Translations under genes and position numbers: made by a program
Part shown: positions 6,770 through 15,076 of the stretch, piece by piece
Layout: each line of letters starts with the position of its first letter
Numbering within the stretch: the stretch's first letter is position 1
Notes under the pieces: generated by a model
The model's database searches: none
What the model was told of the DNA's origin: nothing
What the model saw: the letters and a program-made list of their open reading frames with translations, nothing else
Origin: Elusimicrobia bacterium GWA2_51_34
Lineage (GTDB): Bacteria; Elusimicrobiota; Elusimicrobia; Elusimicrobiales; UBA9959
Direction of reading: 5' to 3'
Length of the DNA stretch: 53,818 nucleotides
Assembly: GCA_001799565.1 (NCBI GenBank)
Contig: MGTS01000035.1
Span: 1 to 53,818 of the forward strand

Positions 6770-7789
6770 TCAGAGGCTTTTTGGGCAGCCGCAGCGCCAG
6801 GGACGCGGCCTGCTGAAGATCTTTCCAGCCATGCCCTCAAGCGCGCCAAAGAACCACCCACAGGCGTAAGCCGCGTGCAGTACGGGGAAAAGCGCCAGTA
6901 CCCTGCGCTTAACGGCGGTTTCCGCATTCAGACTAAAAGCAAAAATAAACGACGCGGTCAGGTAAATTGCGGCCATGATTGCAAAAAAATACGGCATAAA
7001 TAAAGCGGCGGCCAGAGCGGAGGCAAATGCCAGGGGCGGCAGCAGGGTGAAAGGCGCGAACCCCTTCGGACTCAGCGCAGTTATTTGAGCTCTTCCCCTC
7101 CCAGAACTGAAAACCTGGCGCGCGAACTGCGCCGGATTATTACGCCGTCTGTGCACAAGATTCAGGTCTCCGCTTAAAATCATTTCCGCGCCGGCGGCCG
7201 CCATGCGGTTAAGCAGGAGGTTCTCTTCGGCGCTGGTAAGGTGTCCCTCAAAAGCAAGCCCGTGCGCTTCCAGAAATAATCTGTCCATGGTAAGGTTGCA
7301 CAGAATTAATTTTTCAGGCCCGGCGGCGCGCGTGCCCGAAACCGGAGAAAATCTTTCAGTGAAAGGTCCTCCTCCCCAGGGGGACCCAAGCAAAGCGTAA
7401 ACCGCTTTTTCAAAACTGAGCGCGGCGGTAGAAAGTGTCTGCCCCCCCCCGAAAACCGCCGCGTCGCTATGCCGCGAAATCAGCGCCGAAAGCCTTAAAA
7501 AATAATTTTCCGGCAGCACCGTGTCGTCGTCAAGAAAGCAGAGCCAGCGCCCGCGCGCGCCGGCAGCCAGGGCATTTCTGGCTTCCCCGCGGCAGATCCC
7601 CGGCAGCGGAACAGCCCGCACTCCGGGGAATCGGGCTATAACTTCAAAAGCGCGTTCATCCGGACCATTTACCCCGGCCAGGACCTCAATATTTTCCGGC
7701 AGCGCCGCCGTCACGCTGCCTAGACAGTCGCTAAGCATTTCAGGGCGATTGCGGGTTATTATTATTACGCTTATTTCAGGCTCAGACAT
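6770..7789 (-). CDS. GT2 glycosyltransferase with C-terminal membrane helices
   Basis: 339 residues. The N-terminal GT-A domain starts with EISVIIITRNR and has the nucleotide-sugar motif FLDDDT; an EEN acidic motif follows at about residue 190. Two hydrophobic segments near residues 245-285 anchor it in the inner membrane. Start ATG at 7789 overlaps the stop of the upstream giant gene by 8 bases and has GGGAAAAG ahead; an in-frame start at 7810 is less likely. It probably transfers a sugar to a lipid-linked, protein or peptide acceptor. Whether it belongs to the peptide pathway or to cell-surface glycan synthesis cannot be told. Confidence 0.8.
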   Translation of the reverse strand: MSEPEISVIIITRNRPEMLSDCLGSVTAALPENIEVLAGVNGPDERAFEVIARFPGVRAVPLPGICRGEARNALAAGARGRWLCFLDDDTVLPENYFLRLSALISRHSDAAVFGGGQTLSTAALSFEKAVYALLGSPWGGGPFTERFSPVSGTRAAGPEKLILCNLTMDRLFLEAHGLAFEGHLTSAEENLLLNRMAAAGAEMILSGDLNLVHRRRNNPAQFARQVFSSGRGRAQITALSPKGFAPFTLLPPLAFASALAAALFMPYFFAIMAAIYLTASFIFAFSLNAETAVKRRVLALFPVLHAAYACGWFFGALEGMAGKIFSRPRPWRCGCPKSL

Positions 7790-10700
7790 TCTTTTCCCGC
7801 GCCGCTTCAACCTGGACGGCTATGAATTCGTAATTTTCCCGCCCGAACCCGCGCGAATAAAACTCTTTCCAGCCGGGAATATTCGGGCCATAAGTTTCTT
7901 GGAAAACTGAAGAAAGTGTCAGAATGTCGGAAAAAGCCGGGGAATTCCCTTTTTCAAGAAGCAGGCGCAGCCCGGCTGCGCGAGAATAAAAATAATGAAG
8001 GGGCATCTTTTCCCAGAGGCTGCGCCAGGTAGCGGCGAAATGTTTCAGCGCCAGAGCCTTCATTTCCCGCGTAAAGTCTTCCGATGGGCGGCGGTAAGAG
8101 GGTGTAAATCCGTAGCGATAAATGCCTCCGTTGTGGCCGCCATTCGGCTCGCCTCCTCCTCCCTCACGGCAGCAGCCGGCCAAATCCAGCCAAAAAAGAG
8201 GATTGTTGAGATAGGCGGTAAAGGAAAGTAATTCAAAAGCGCCCGCGCTTATCAGCACGGACGCCTGAGCCAGAAATTCGCTGCTACGGCCGGCCCGGAT
8301 GACAGCCGAAGCCACCCTGTTAAAAACGGCTCGGTCCCCCGCGAGCGCGTCAGGTATAATGATATAAAACCGGTACAGAGAGTCCCATACAAATCCCGCC
8401 TCTTCCCCGCAAGTCCGGGCAAGAACCCGGCAGATTTTTTCAAAATCGGTATGGCCGGGCCGCCGGCTGTCCGCGGACGCGTCCTCCTTCGCCAAGGCTT
8501 CGAAGGGACGCGGTCCTGCGAAGCTATTGTTAAGCGAAGCAGACGCGTCGGCAAGACGGTCTGTGGCCGGACGCGCCATCTCCGGCAACCGCTCCATGGC
8601 CGCGGCATGGAGCGCCGAGAAAGCCCGGAACGCCGCCTCTTTTTTAGGATAGGAGGCGAAATCATCAAGACAGATGCCTGCCGCCAGAGCGTACTCGCGT
8701 CGTGAATCGCGCAGCGGCGACTTTGTATCCAGGTAACGCGTTACGTCCATATAATTCTTCAGGCAGTTGCGCCTTACAAAAGGGATCGGCTGATACGCTG
8801 AAAAAAAATGACAGGCCAAAATAGTGTACGCGTAAAAAGCCTCGGTCAGGTCGGCATTCTCCCCGTTACCCGAGGAGGGGCGGCGGGGCAGCTCTGTTCC
8901 GTACAGGAGTTTTGAGGAAGAATAAAATTCCCTGCCTTTTATCCCCCATACGGACATAAATTCCAGGAATTCGTCATCCCGGGCGGCCATTATTTCCCCT
9001 GTATAAGGGAGCAGGGCCTTTAGCGCGCGCTGCCTGCGTTTGAGAGCGCAGTAAAGACGCCAGTCTTCGCCGGGAAGCAAGGTACGCAATAAGCAGGCGA
9101 GGTCCATATCGCTTAAGGCCGGCACCCAGCCGCTTCCGGTCATGCCCCTGTAGAGATACAGGCTTTTCATCCCGGCGCTTGGAAGAAGCAGCCTGGCCAC
9201 GGCCGGACCAATAAGATAAACGCGGCGGTAAAGTTGCGAGAATACCGGCATGGCATATGTAGCGGCGGCAAACCGGAACAATAAAGAGCGCTTCCGCGGC
9301 CCCGGTTTTAGCGGAGGAGTCCAGGGATGGCCGTTAAATAAAACATTTTTTATATACAGCCCTCTGGCCGAGGCCGGGCCTGAAAGCCCCGGATTCGGGG
9401 CGGCATACGCTTCGGCGTTTACCACGGCGTCGCGCCCGTTGTTCGCGGAGGAAACGATAGCGTACTTGCGGGCGTTCACTCGCACGTTTTCTATTTTTAC
9501 AAGCCGTACCTTCCTTATAAAAATTCCTATAACCCCGGAGGCGCTTACGCGGCGCAGTTCAGCCGAAGATACGCCCAGATTAATAGCGAACCCTTTTTCG
9601 GAAACCGCGCTTGAATCCGCCATGCCCAATATGCCGCGCCCGCCTGCGAAAACCGCGTCGCCGACTGAGAAAAAAGAGGTTCCGGAAACTGACAGTCGGG
9701 CCGAGCCGGAGACGGACAAAGCCGGTTGCTCTGCGCTTCGCACCGAGCTGGAGACCAGGCGCAGGCGGGACTTACCTCTTACAACTATGCCGGCAGGGAC
9801 TCCAACCGAGATAAAACCGGAAAAATTACCGCTGGCCAGGCCTGAAATTTCAGCCGAAGGCCCTTTGTTGTCCTCAAACCGGCAGTCTTTGGCTGTGAGC
9901 CGCGCCGAACCGGCGACCCAGACCCCGCGGGCGCAGCCGCGCACGGAAATACCTGATAAACTCACCCGCGCCGCATTTGAAATTTCCAGAGCGTTGCCCG
10001 CGGACGCGAAGACTCCCGAAGCTGATATGACCAGTCTGGAATTGTCCACACACTTCAACACGGGGCCTTTTCCGCCGGTAAAGACGCAACCGTAAAAGCC
10101 GCCGCCGGCCCGGCCTAGAATTTCAGCCGAAGGCCCTTTATTGTCCTCAAACCGGCAGTCTTTGGCTGTAAGCCGCGCCGAACCCGCGACCCAGACCCCG
10201 CGGGCGCAGCCGCGCACGGACATGCCGGATAAACTCACCCGCGCCTTATCTAAAAGTTTTACCGCGTCGCCCGCGACAGCGACAACTTCCGACGCGGATA
10301 TGACCAGGACGGAATTGTCCACGCACTTCAATGCGGGGCCTTTTCCGCCGGTGAAAACGCAGCCGGAAAAAATGCCGCGGGCGCCGGCTGATATTTCAAC
10401 CGAAAGCCCTTTATTGTCCTCAAACCGGCAGGAATTTAAACCCGCAAAAGCTTTGCCTGCAACATACATGCCGCAGGCATTTTCCCTGAAATTACAGTCT
10501 TTGGCTGTAAGCCGCGCCGAACCGGCGACCCAGGCCCCGCGGGCGCAGCCGCGCGCGGACATACCGGATAAATTTACCCGCGCCTCATTTAAAATTTCCA
10601 GCGCGCTGCCCGCGGCCGCAAACACTTCCGTCGCCGATATGTCCAGGCTGGAATTATCCCGGCACCGCAGCGCGGGGCCTTTTCCGCCCGTAAAAACGCA

Positions 10701-12881
10701 GCCGGAAAAACTACCGCGGGCGCCTGCTGATATTTCAAACGAAGGCCCCCTATTGTCCTCAAACCGGCAGGAATTTAAACCTGAGAAAGCCTTGCCTGCA
10801 ACATACATACCGCAGGCATTTTCCCTGAAATTACAGTCTTTGGCTGTAAGCCGCGCCGAACCGGAGACCCAAACCCCGCGCGCGCAGCCGCGCACGGAAA
10901 GATCAGCCAAGTTGTTGCGCCCGCGGTTTAAAACAAGGCCGCCTTTAGCCTCCCCGGATACTATTAAGCCTCTTATTTCCAGCTCGTCCGCGGCGGAGAC
11001 AATGCCGTAGTTGCGCGCGCTTATTTGCAGATCTTCCATTATTGCACTACGGGCTTCCTTTATGAAGATCCCGCCAGCCCCGGCGGCGCTTACGCGGCGC
11101 AGTTGAACCGCGGACAGCTCCAGACTGATCGCATACCCTTTTTCTGAAACCGCGCCGCAATCCGCCATGTCCAGCATGCCGTTACCACAGACGTAAACCG
11201 CATTGCCGGCGGAAAAAAAAGAAACGCCGGAAATAGCCAGGCGCGCAGAGCCGGAGGCGGACAGCGCCGGCTGTCCGGCGCTTCGCACCGTGCCGGAGGC
11301 CAGGCACAGGCCGGCCATATCTCTCACCACTATGCCCGCCGGAGTTCCGGCTGAGGTGAAACCGGAAAAGTCGCAGCGGGCCCGGCCTGAAATTTCAGCC
11401 GAAGGCCCTTTATTATCCTCAAACCGACAGTCTTTGGCTGTGAGCCGAGCCGAACCGGCAACCCAGACCCCGCGGGAGCAGCCGCGCGCGGACATGCCGG
11501 ATAAACTCACCCGCGCCTCATTTAAAATTTCCAGAGCGTTACCCGCGGCTCCGGCTGAGGTGAAACCGGAAAAGTCGCAGCGGGCCCGGCCTGAAATTTC
11601 AGCCGAAGGCCCTTTATTCTTTTTAAACCGGCAGTTTTTAGCCTGGAGCCGCGCCGAACCGGAAACAGAAACTCCGCGAGCGCAGCCGCGCACGTATAGA
11701 CCGGATAAACTTGCCCGCGCCTCATTTGAAATTTCCACCGCGTTGCCCGTGGCGCTGAAAACTTCTGACGCCGATATAACCAGACTGGAACTGTCCACAC
11801 ATCGCAACGAGGGGCCCTTTCCGCCGTCAAAAACACAGCCTGTCATAAACCCTGACGCGGTTCCGCTTAGAAGCGCTCCACGTTCGCAAGCGGAAAAATA
11901 CCCGTGCCGGCATTCAAGATGCGCCCTGTCCGCCGCGCCTACGGCGCACATCCTGCCCCCGAGAACCCGGAAATGTTCCAGACACAACTCCCCGCTGCCA
12001 AGCGCGTAAACCCCCCCCATGGACGGTCCGTGAAAAATAACCGGTTTGTCCGCCGAACCCAGCGCCCGAAAGCTGCCGTATACCTGTATCCTGGCGTGCG
12101 AACTGTTCATTTCGTTAAGTATACCGTAATTTCCTCCGCGCAGCAGAGGCAAAGTCCAATCCAGTCCCCGCTCAAAAATTATTTCCGTGCCGGGCAAAAC
12201 CGTCACCGACGCCCCTGGGGCTACCTGGAGATAACTCTGCACGGTAATCATTCCCTCCCAGGTCTCATCAGAATTGATTATTCCGCTTTTTACGGCTGCC
12301 GGCGGAATTTTGAGCGGGGCAAGAATCTTCATCCCCCCATAAACAGGCAAAGCCAGGTAGCCAGCCAGCGAAGGATATAAATCCGCTTCCCAGCGCCGGT
12401 AAAGGGAATTTTTCAGGCAAAGCAGGAAGGCCGGGGTTATAAGGCAGAAAAGCGCGAATAATTTTGCCGCTAAAAACAAAGCCCCCCACAAAAGATGGTA
12501 GGCGCAGAGGGAATAAAGTGATTTCAGGAACCAGAAAGAAGTATCGGGAGCGTAGAGAGTCCCCCGCTTGAAAATGCCCGCTACCCTGCCCACCGCCTGA
12601 GAAGAAAAAAGAGGCAGGTCCGGAACAATATTAACGTCACCCTTGGTAAGCAGCAGCCGGCGGCCCCTGAAAGGTAAATTCAGGATAACACGGTGAGTAG
12701 TATAACTGACGCTGTTTTTTTTCCCCCACCTGAGCAGTACCGCTATATCGCCGGGGGCAAGGCTTTCGGCAGGACAAAATTCAATTACAGCCTGGTCACC
12801 CGGCTCCATCAGAAACGACATGGAATGCCCCACTACAGGAAAAATCCTGCACGGGGCGGCGGGAGCTACCGCTTCCTGCAT
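7782..12881 (-). CDS. giant S26 peptidase/beta-helix/nucleotidyltransferase fusion
   Basis: 1699 residues with three parts. Residues 1-110 look like an S26 signal peptidase of the SipW/ER type: Ser20 in GHSM, His63 in THRV, TKGD at 79-82, Asp88. Two membrane segments follow at about 120-160. From about 210 to 1180 is a right-handed beta-helix with short Asn/Gly/Ser turns and six copies of a 35-65-residue module containing ARGVWVAGSARLTAKDC or close variants. The last 500 residues have GSGWVPALSDMDLA, a GS-x-DxD nucleotidyltransferase signature, then helices. S26-type peptidases and such nucleotidyltransferases occur as separate genes in PqqD/HprK clusters; the fusion is unusual. It overlaps the upstream GT2 gene by 16 bases and the downstream one by 8, so it is in an operon. 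Domains 1 and 3 are fairly sure; function is inferred. Confidence 0.75.
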   Translation of the reverse strand: MQEAVAPAAPCRIFPVVGHSMSFLMEPGDQAVIEFCPAESLAPGDIAVLLRWGKKNSVSYTTHRVILNLPFRGRRLLLTKGDVNIVPDLPLFSSQAVGRVAGIFKRGTLYAPDTSFWFLKSLYSLCAYHLLWGALFLAAKLFALFCLITPAFLLCLKNSLYRRWEADLYPSLAGYLALPVYGGMKILAPLKIPPAAVKSGIINSDETWEGMITVQSYLQVAPGASVTVLPGTEIIFERGLDWTLPLLRGGNYGILNEMNSSHARIQVYGSFRALGSADKPVIFHGPSMGGVYALGSGELCLEHFRVLGGRMCAVGAADRAHLECRHGYFSACERGALLSGTASGFMTGCVFDGGKGPSLRCVDSSSLVISASEVFSATGNAVEISNEARASLSGLYVRGCARGVSVSGSARLQAKNCRFKKNKGPSAEISGRARCDFSGFTSAGAAGNALEILNEARVSLSGMSARGCSRGVWVAGSARLTAKDCRFEDNKGPSAEISGRARCDFSGFTSAGTPAGIVVRDMAGLCLASGTVRSAGQPALSASGSARLAISGVSFFSAGNAVYVCGNGMLDMADCGAVSEKGYAISLELSAVQLRRVSAAGAGGIFIKEARSAIMEDLQISARNYGIVSAADELEIRGLIVSGEAKGGLVLNRGRNNLADLSVRGCARGVWVSGSARLTAKDCNFRENACGMYVAGKAFSGLNSCRFEDNRGPSFEISAGARGSFSGCVFTGGKGPALRCRDNSSLDISATEVFAAAGSALEILNEARVNLSGMSARGCARGAWVAGSARLTAKDCNFRENACGMYVAGKAFAGLNSCRFEDNKGLSVEISAGARGIFSGCVFTGGKGPALKCVDNSVLVISASEVVAVAGDAVKLLDKARVSLSGMSVRGCARGVWVAGSARLTAKDCRFEDNKGPSAEILGRAGGGFYGCVFTGGKGPVLKCVDNSRLVISASGVFASAGNALEISNAARVSLSGISVRGCARGVWVAGSARLTAKDCRFEDNKGPSAEISGLASGNFSGFISVGVPAGIVVRGKSRLRLVSSSVRSAEQPALSVSGSARLSVSGTSFFSVGDAVFAGGRGILGMADSSAVSEKGFAINLGVSSAELRRVSASGVIGIFIRKVRLVKIENVRVNARKYAIVSSANNGRDAVVNAEAYAAPNPGLSGPASARGLYIKNVLFNGHPWTPPLKPGPRKRSLLFRFAAATYAMPVFSQLYRRVYLIGPAVARLLLPSAGMKSLYLYRGMTGSGWVPALSDMDLACLLRTLLPGEDWRLYCALKRRQRALKALLPYTGEIMAARDDEFLEFMSVWGIKGREFYSSSKLLYGTELPRRPSSGNGENADLTEAFYAYTILACHFFSAYQPIPFVRRNCLKNYMDVTRYLDTKSPLRDSRREYALAAGICLDDFASYPKKEAAFRAFSALHAAAMERLPEMARPATDRLADASASLNNSFAGPRPFEALAKEDASADSRRPGHTDFEKICRVLARTCGEEAGFVWDSLYRFYIIIPDALAGDRAVFNRVASAVIRAGRSSEFLAQASVLISAGAFELLSFTAYLNNPLFWLDLAGCCREGGGGEPNGGHNGGIYRYGFTPSYRRPSEDFTREMKALALKHFAATWRSLWEKMPLHYFYSRAAGLRLLLEKGNSPAFSDILTLSSVFQETYGPNIPGWKEFYSRGFGRENYEFIAVQVEAAREKNV
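9880..11840 (-). repeat. coding tandem repeats in beta-helix region
   Basis: Long near-identical DNA modules recur inside the giant gene, for example segments with TCTTTGGCTGTAAGCCGCGC near 9894, 10159, 10498, 10837 and 11432 (plus-strand reading). The identity at DNA level suggests recent duplication or gene conversion, and such regions are prone to copy-number change and to assembly collapse. Confidence 0.8.
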
Positions 12882-13693
12882 AAACGGCGCTTCCGGCGGC
12901 GGAAGCGCGGCGCCGGTGTTTTAAGGTTTGAGTCTATTTCGTCCAGGAATTCCAAAGCCTTGCGGCACCATTTATCCACGAATACTTCCCGGTTTTTAAG
13001 CACCAGGGCGTGAAGATCACCGCGGCTCTTGAAGCTGGAATGCTCGCGGTGCCAGACCAAAACATCCCGCGCGACCCTCAGTTTCCAGCCGGCCTGGCGA
13101 AGGCGCAGGCAATAATCAAGATCTTCGTAACAGCCGATACCGAAACGCTCGTCCAGAAGCCCCACGCTTTCACAGGCCTGGCGGCGCAGCATCAGGCAAA
13201 AACCCGTCAGACGATGTACTTCCTGTGATAAATCCGCGAATTTAAGGCGCAATGCCTGGGAATATATTTTCAATTTTCCAGGATGCAGCGGTTTCCTGTT
13301 CCGTATGTCCATAATCTGTATGCCCGAGGTACGGTTTGTGAATGGCCCCACGGCGCCGGCTGAAGGGTTCATGTCAAGGCAGGCCGCCAACCCCTGCAGA
13401 CCGCCGGGGAAAAATACAATATCGCTGTTGACTATCGCCACGTAGCGGCCGGATGCTTTTTTTATGCCCTGATTAACGGCCTTTGCAAAACCAAGGTTGG
13501 AGGAATTGCGGATCTTTTTCGCGCTTTTTATGGAGGCTATATAACGGCGCGTCGCCGGACTGGAAGCGTTGTCCACAAGTATGAGCTCATAAATTCCCCG
13601 CGCCGTAGCCTCAAGAGAGGCGATGCAGGCTTTAAGCTCTTTTGGCGCATTATGCACCGGAATTATCACGCTTATAGGTTTGTCCATGGTCAT
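12866..13693 (-). CDS. GT2 glycosyltransferase (rhamnosyltransferase-like)
   Basis: 275 residues. It begins ISVIIPVHNAPKEL and has VDNASS, NLGFAKAVNQGI and VNSDIVF, typical of WbbL-like GT2 enzymes that add sugars during surface glycan assembly; CYEDLDYCLRLRQAG supplies the conserved catalytic ED. The C-terminus is very basic (RFRRRKRRL). TATAAT as part of an extended -10 (13703-13708) lies 9 bases before the ATG, so the transcript is probably leaderless. It opens the minus-strand set that continues through the giant gene, the second GT2 and UPF0489 protein. Confidence 0.82.
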   Translation of the reverse strand: MTMDKPISVIIPVHNAPKELKACIASLEATARGIYELILVDNASSPATRRYIASIKSAKKIRNSSNLGFAKAVNQGIKKASGRYVAIVNSDIVFFPGGLQGLAACLDMNPSAGAVGPFTNRTSGIQIMDIRNRKPLHPGKLKIYSQALRLKFADLSQEVHRLTGFCLMLRRQACESVGLLDERFGIGCYEDLDYCLRLRQAGWKLRVARDVLVWHREHSSFKSRGDLHALVLKNREVFVDKWCRKALEFLDEIDSNLKTPAPRFRRRKRRLCRKR

Positions 13694-13702
13694 GTGCCGT
13701 CT

Positions 13703-13711
13703 ATTATAACA
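13703..13711 (-). promoter_or_regulatory. extended -10 promoter of minus-strand operon
   Basis: On the minus strand TGT-TATAAT is a full extended -10, ending 9 bases before the ATG at 13693. No -35 is apparent. It is the likely promoter for the four-gene set ending in the UPF0489 gene. Confidence 0.6.
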
Positions 13712-13772
13712 TTTTCAAAAATCCGCCGTTCGCTTGTATCCAGTGCCGCGGTACGGCATGGTCGGGATGGAG

Positions 13773-14963
13773 TTACGCGCGGTAATCCCGCAGGAATTTT
13801 TCTATTTCAAGGGCCGCCTTCCGCGCCCCTCCGGATCCTTTTAATTTAAGACGCATCTTATTAATCCGCTCCCGCATAGGCCTGTTTTCCACAGCCCGCC
13901 GCACACACTCGCGCAGTTTTTTTGAAGTAACTTCGCCGCGGGACAAGCTTATGGCAAGCCCAAGTTCCTCCAGTCTGCGGGCTATAAAACGTTGCTCATA
14001 CATCTGCGGAATTACCACCATCGGTCTTCCGTAATACAAAGCTTCAATTGTGCTGTTCATGCCCCCATGGGAGATAAACGCGTCGCAATCCGCCAGTATC
14101 CGAAGCTGCGGCACATAACGGCACGCCGCTATATTAGCCGGCAGGCGCCCCAGTTCAGCGCGGCGCAAATTTTTTCCGTAAGCCATTATTACGTTCCAGG
14201 CAGACCCCGAAAACGCCTTAACACACATACGGAAGAATTCCGGCCACTCATTAAACAGCGTGCCGAGAGAAACCAGCAGCAGGGGCCGGCCGCCGGGAGG
14301 GCGTTTCCAGGCGGACTCAGCCCTTTCTTTGTCCAGGCAGGGGCCGGCAAAAATAAAACTGGAATTAAAAGTATCGCCCGCGGGCTGTAAAATACGCGGG
14401 AAAAAAACTATATTCATTTTTTCCGGGCGGCGGATAAAATCACTGAAAGACATCCCGTGAAGCCCCACTCTGTCTAAATAGCTTTCAAATTGCGCGCGAA
14501 ACTCGGCCTGGGCGGGATGCGTTGACCTTAAAAGCGAGTCAAGCAATGAAAAATGCGCGTTGGAGGCGTAAATAGGATTAAGCCGTATCGCGGGGATTTT
14601 GAACCTGGCCGCAAGAACTTTACCCGCCCAGCCAAAATAGTCATAAAGAATAAGGTCCGGCCGGTCTTTTCCATAAAACGTTTCCAGCCGGGGAAGCGTA
14701 AATGCCGTTTCCCTGAACACGGCCATCAGAAAACGGATATCGGCGCTATGGCGTATAATTGTGCTGCGGTAAATAAGCGGGAAAGCGCCGACGGCTTTAA
14801 GAGCGGGAGCGAATTCTTTCGTAACGGCATAGGTTACCCGGGCTCCCTGCCGGACAAGTTCGGCTACCAATCCCAGCGTCGGGTTAATATGACCCCAGGC
14901 CGGAATACCTATAAATGCCAGATGGGCGCCCTTTAACGTCTTACGGCGGCTTCCATCCTTCAT
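13773..14963 (-). CDS. GT1/MGT-family glycosyltransferase
   Basis: 396 residues of the UGT/MGT type (GT-B fold). The N-terminus reads LAFIGIPAWGHINPTLGLVAEL, the usual GHxxP acceptor-side motif; the C-terminal half has PLLLVSLGTLFNE and the donor-binding SHGGMNSTIEALYYGRPMVV. These enzymes move sugars from nucleotide donors to small molecules or lipids. Start 14963 is preferred because AGGGG lies 6 bases upstream; ATG 14990 is also in frame but lacks a ribosome site. It ends before the promoter of the next minus-strand gene. It could decorate the peptide product, but the distance makes that weak. Confidence 0.82.
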   Translation of the reverse strand: MKDGSRRKTLKGAHLAFIGIPAWGHINPTLGLVAELVRQGARVTYAVTKEFAPALKAVGAFPLIYRSTIIRHSADIRFLMAVFRETAFTLPRLETFYGKDRPDLILYDYFGWAGKVLAARFKIPAIRLNPIYASNAHFSLLDSLLRSTHPAQAEFRAQFESYLDRVGLHGMSFSDFIRRPEKMNIVFFPRILQPAGDTFNSSFIFAGPCLDKERAESAWKRPPGGRPLLLVSLGTLFNEWPEFFRMCVKAFSGSAWNVIMAYGKNLRRAELGRLPANIAACRYVPQLRILADCDAFISHGGMNSTIEALYYGRPMVVIPQMYEQRFIARRLEELGLAISLSRGEVTSKKLRECVRRAVENRPMRERINKMRLKLKGSGGARKAALEIEKFLRDYRA

Positions 14964-15061
14964 TTTAAGCCCCTGCCTGATGTTTTCCATCAAAAAAGAT
15001 TTTTCAGTTCGCCCCGCTATTTTTGGAAAGCACGGAACCCTGCATCGGCTGTCAAATATTA

Positions 15062-15067
15062 TATACT
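15062..15067 (+). promoter_or_regulatory. Pribnow box close to start codon
   Basis: TATACT at 15062-15067 is followed after 9 bases by the ATG at 15077; no Shine-Dalgarno fits between them. It is one of several leaderless-type starts in the window. Confidence 0.5.
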
Positions 15068-15076
15068 TTTCTTAAC

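Noticed and set aside
9250-12380. Several long plus-strand open frames (about 160-290 residues) opposite the giant gene
   Set aside because: They mirror the repetitive beta-helix codons on the other strand, lack start signals and show Pro/Arg/Thr-rich composition with no motif.
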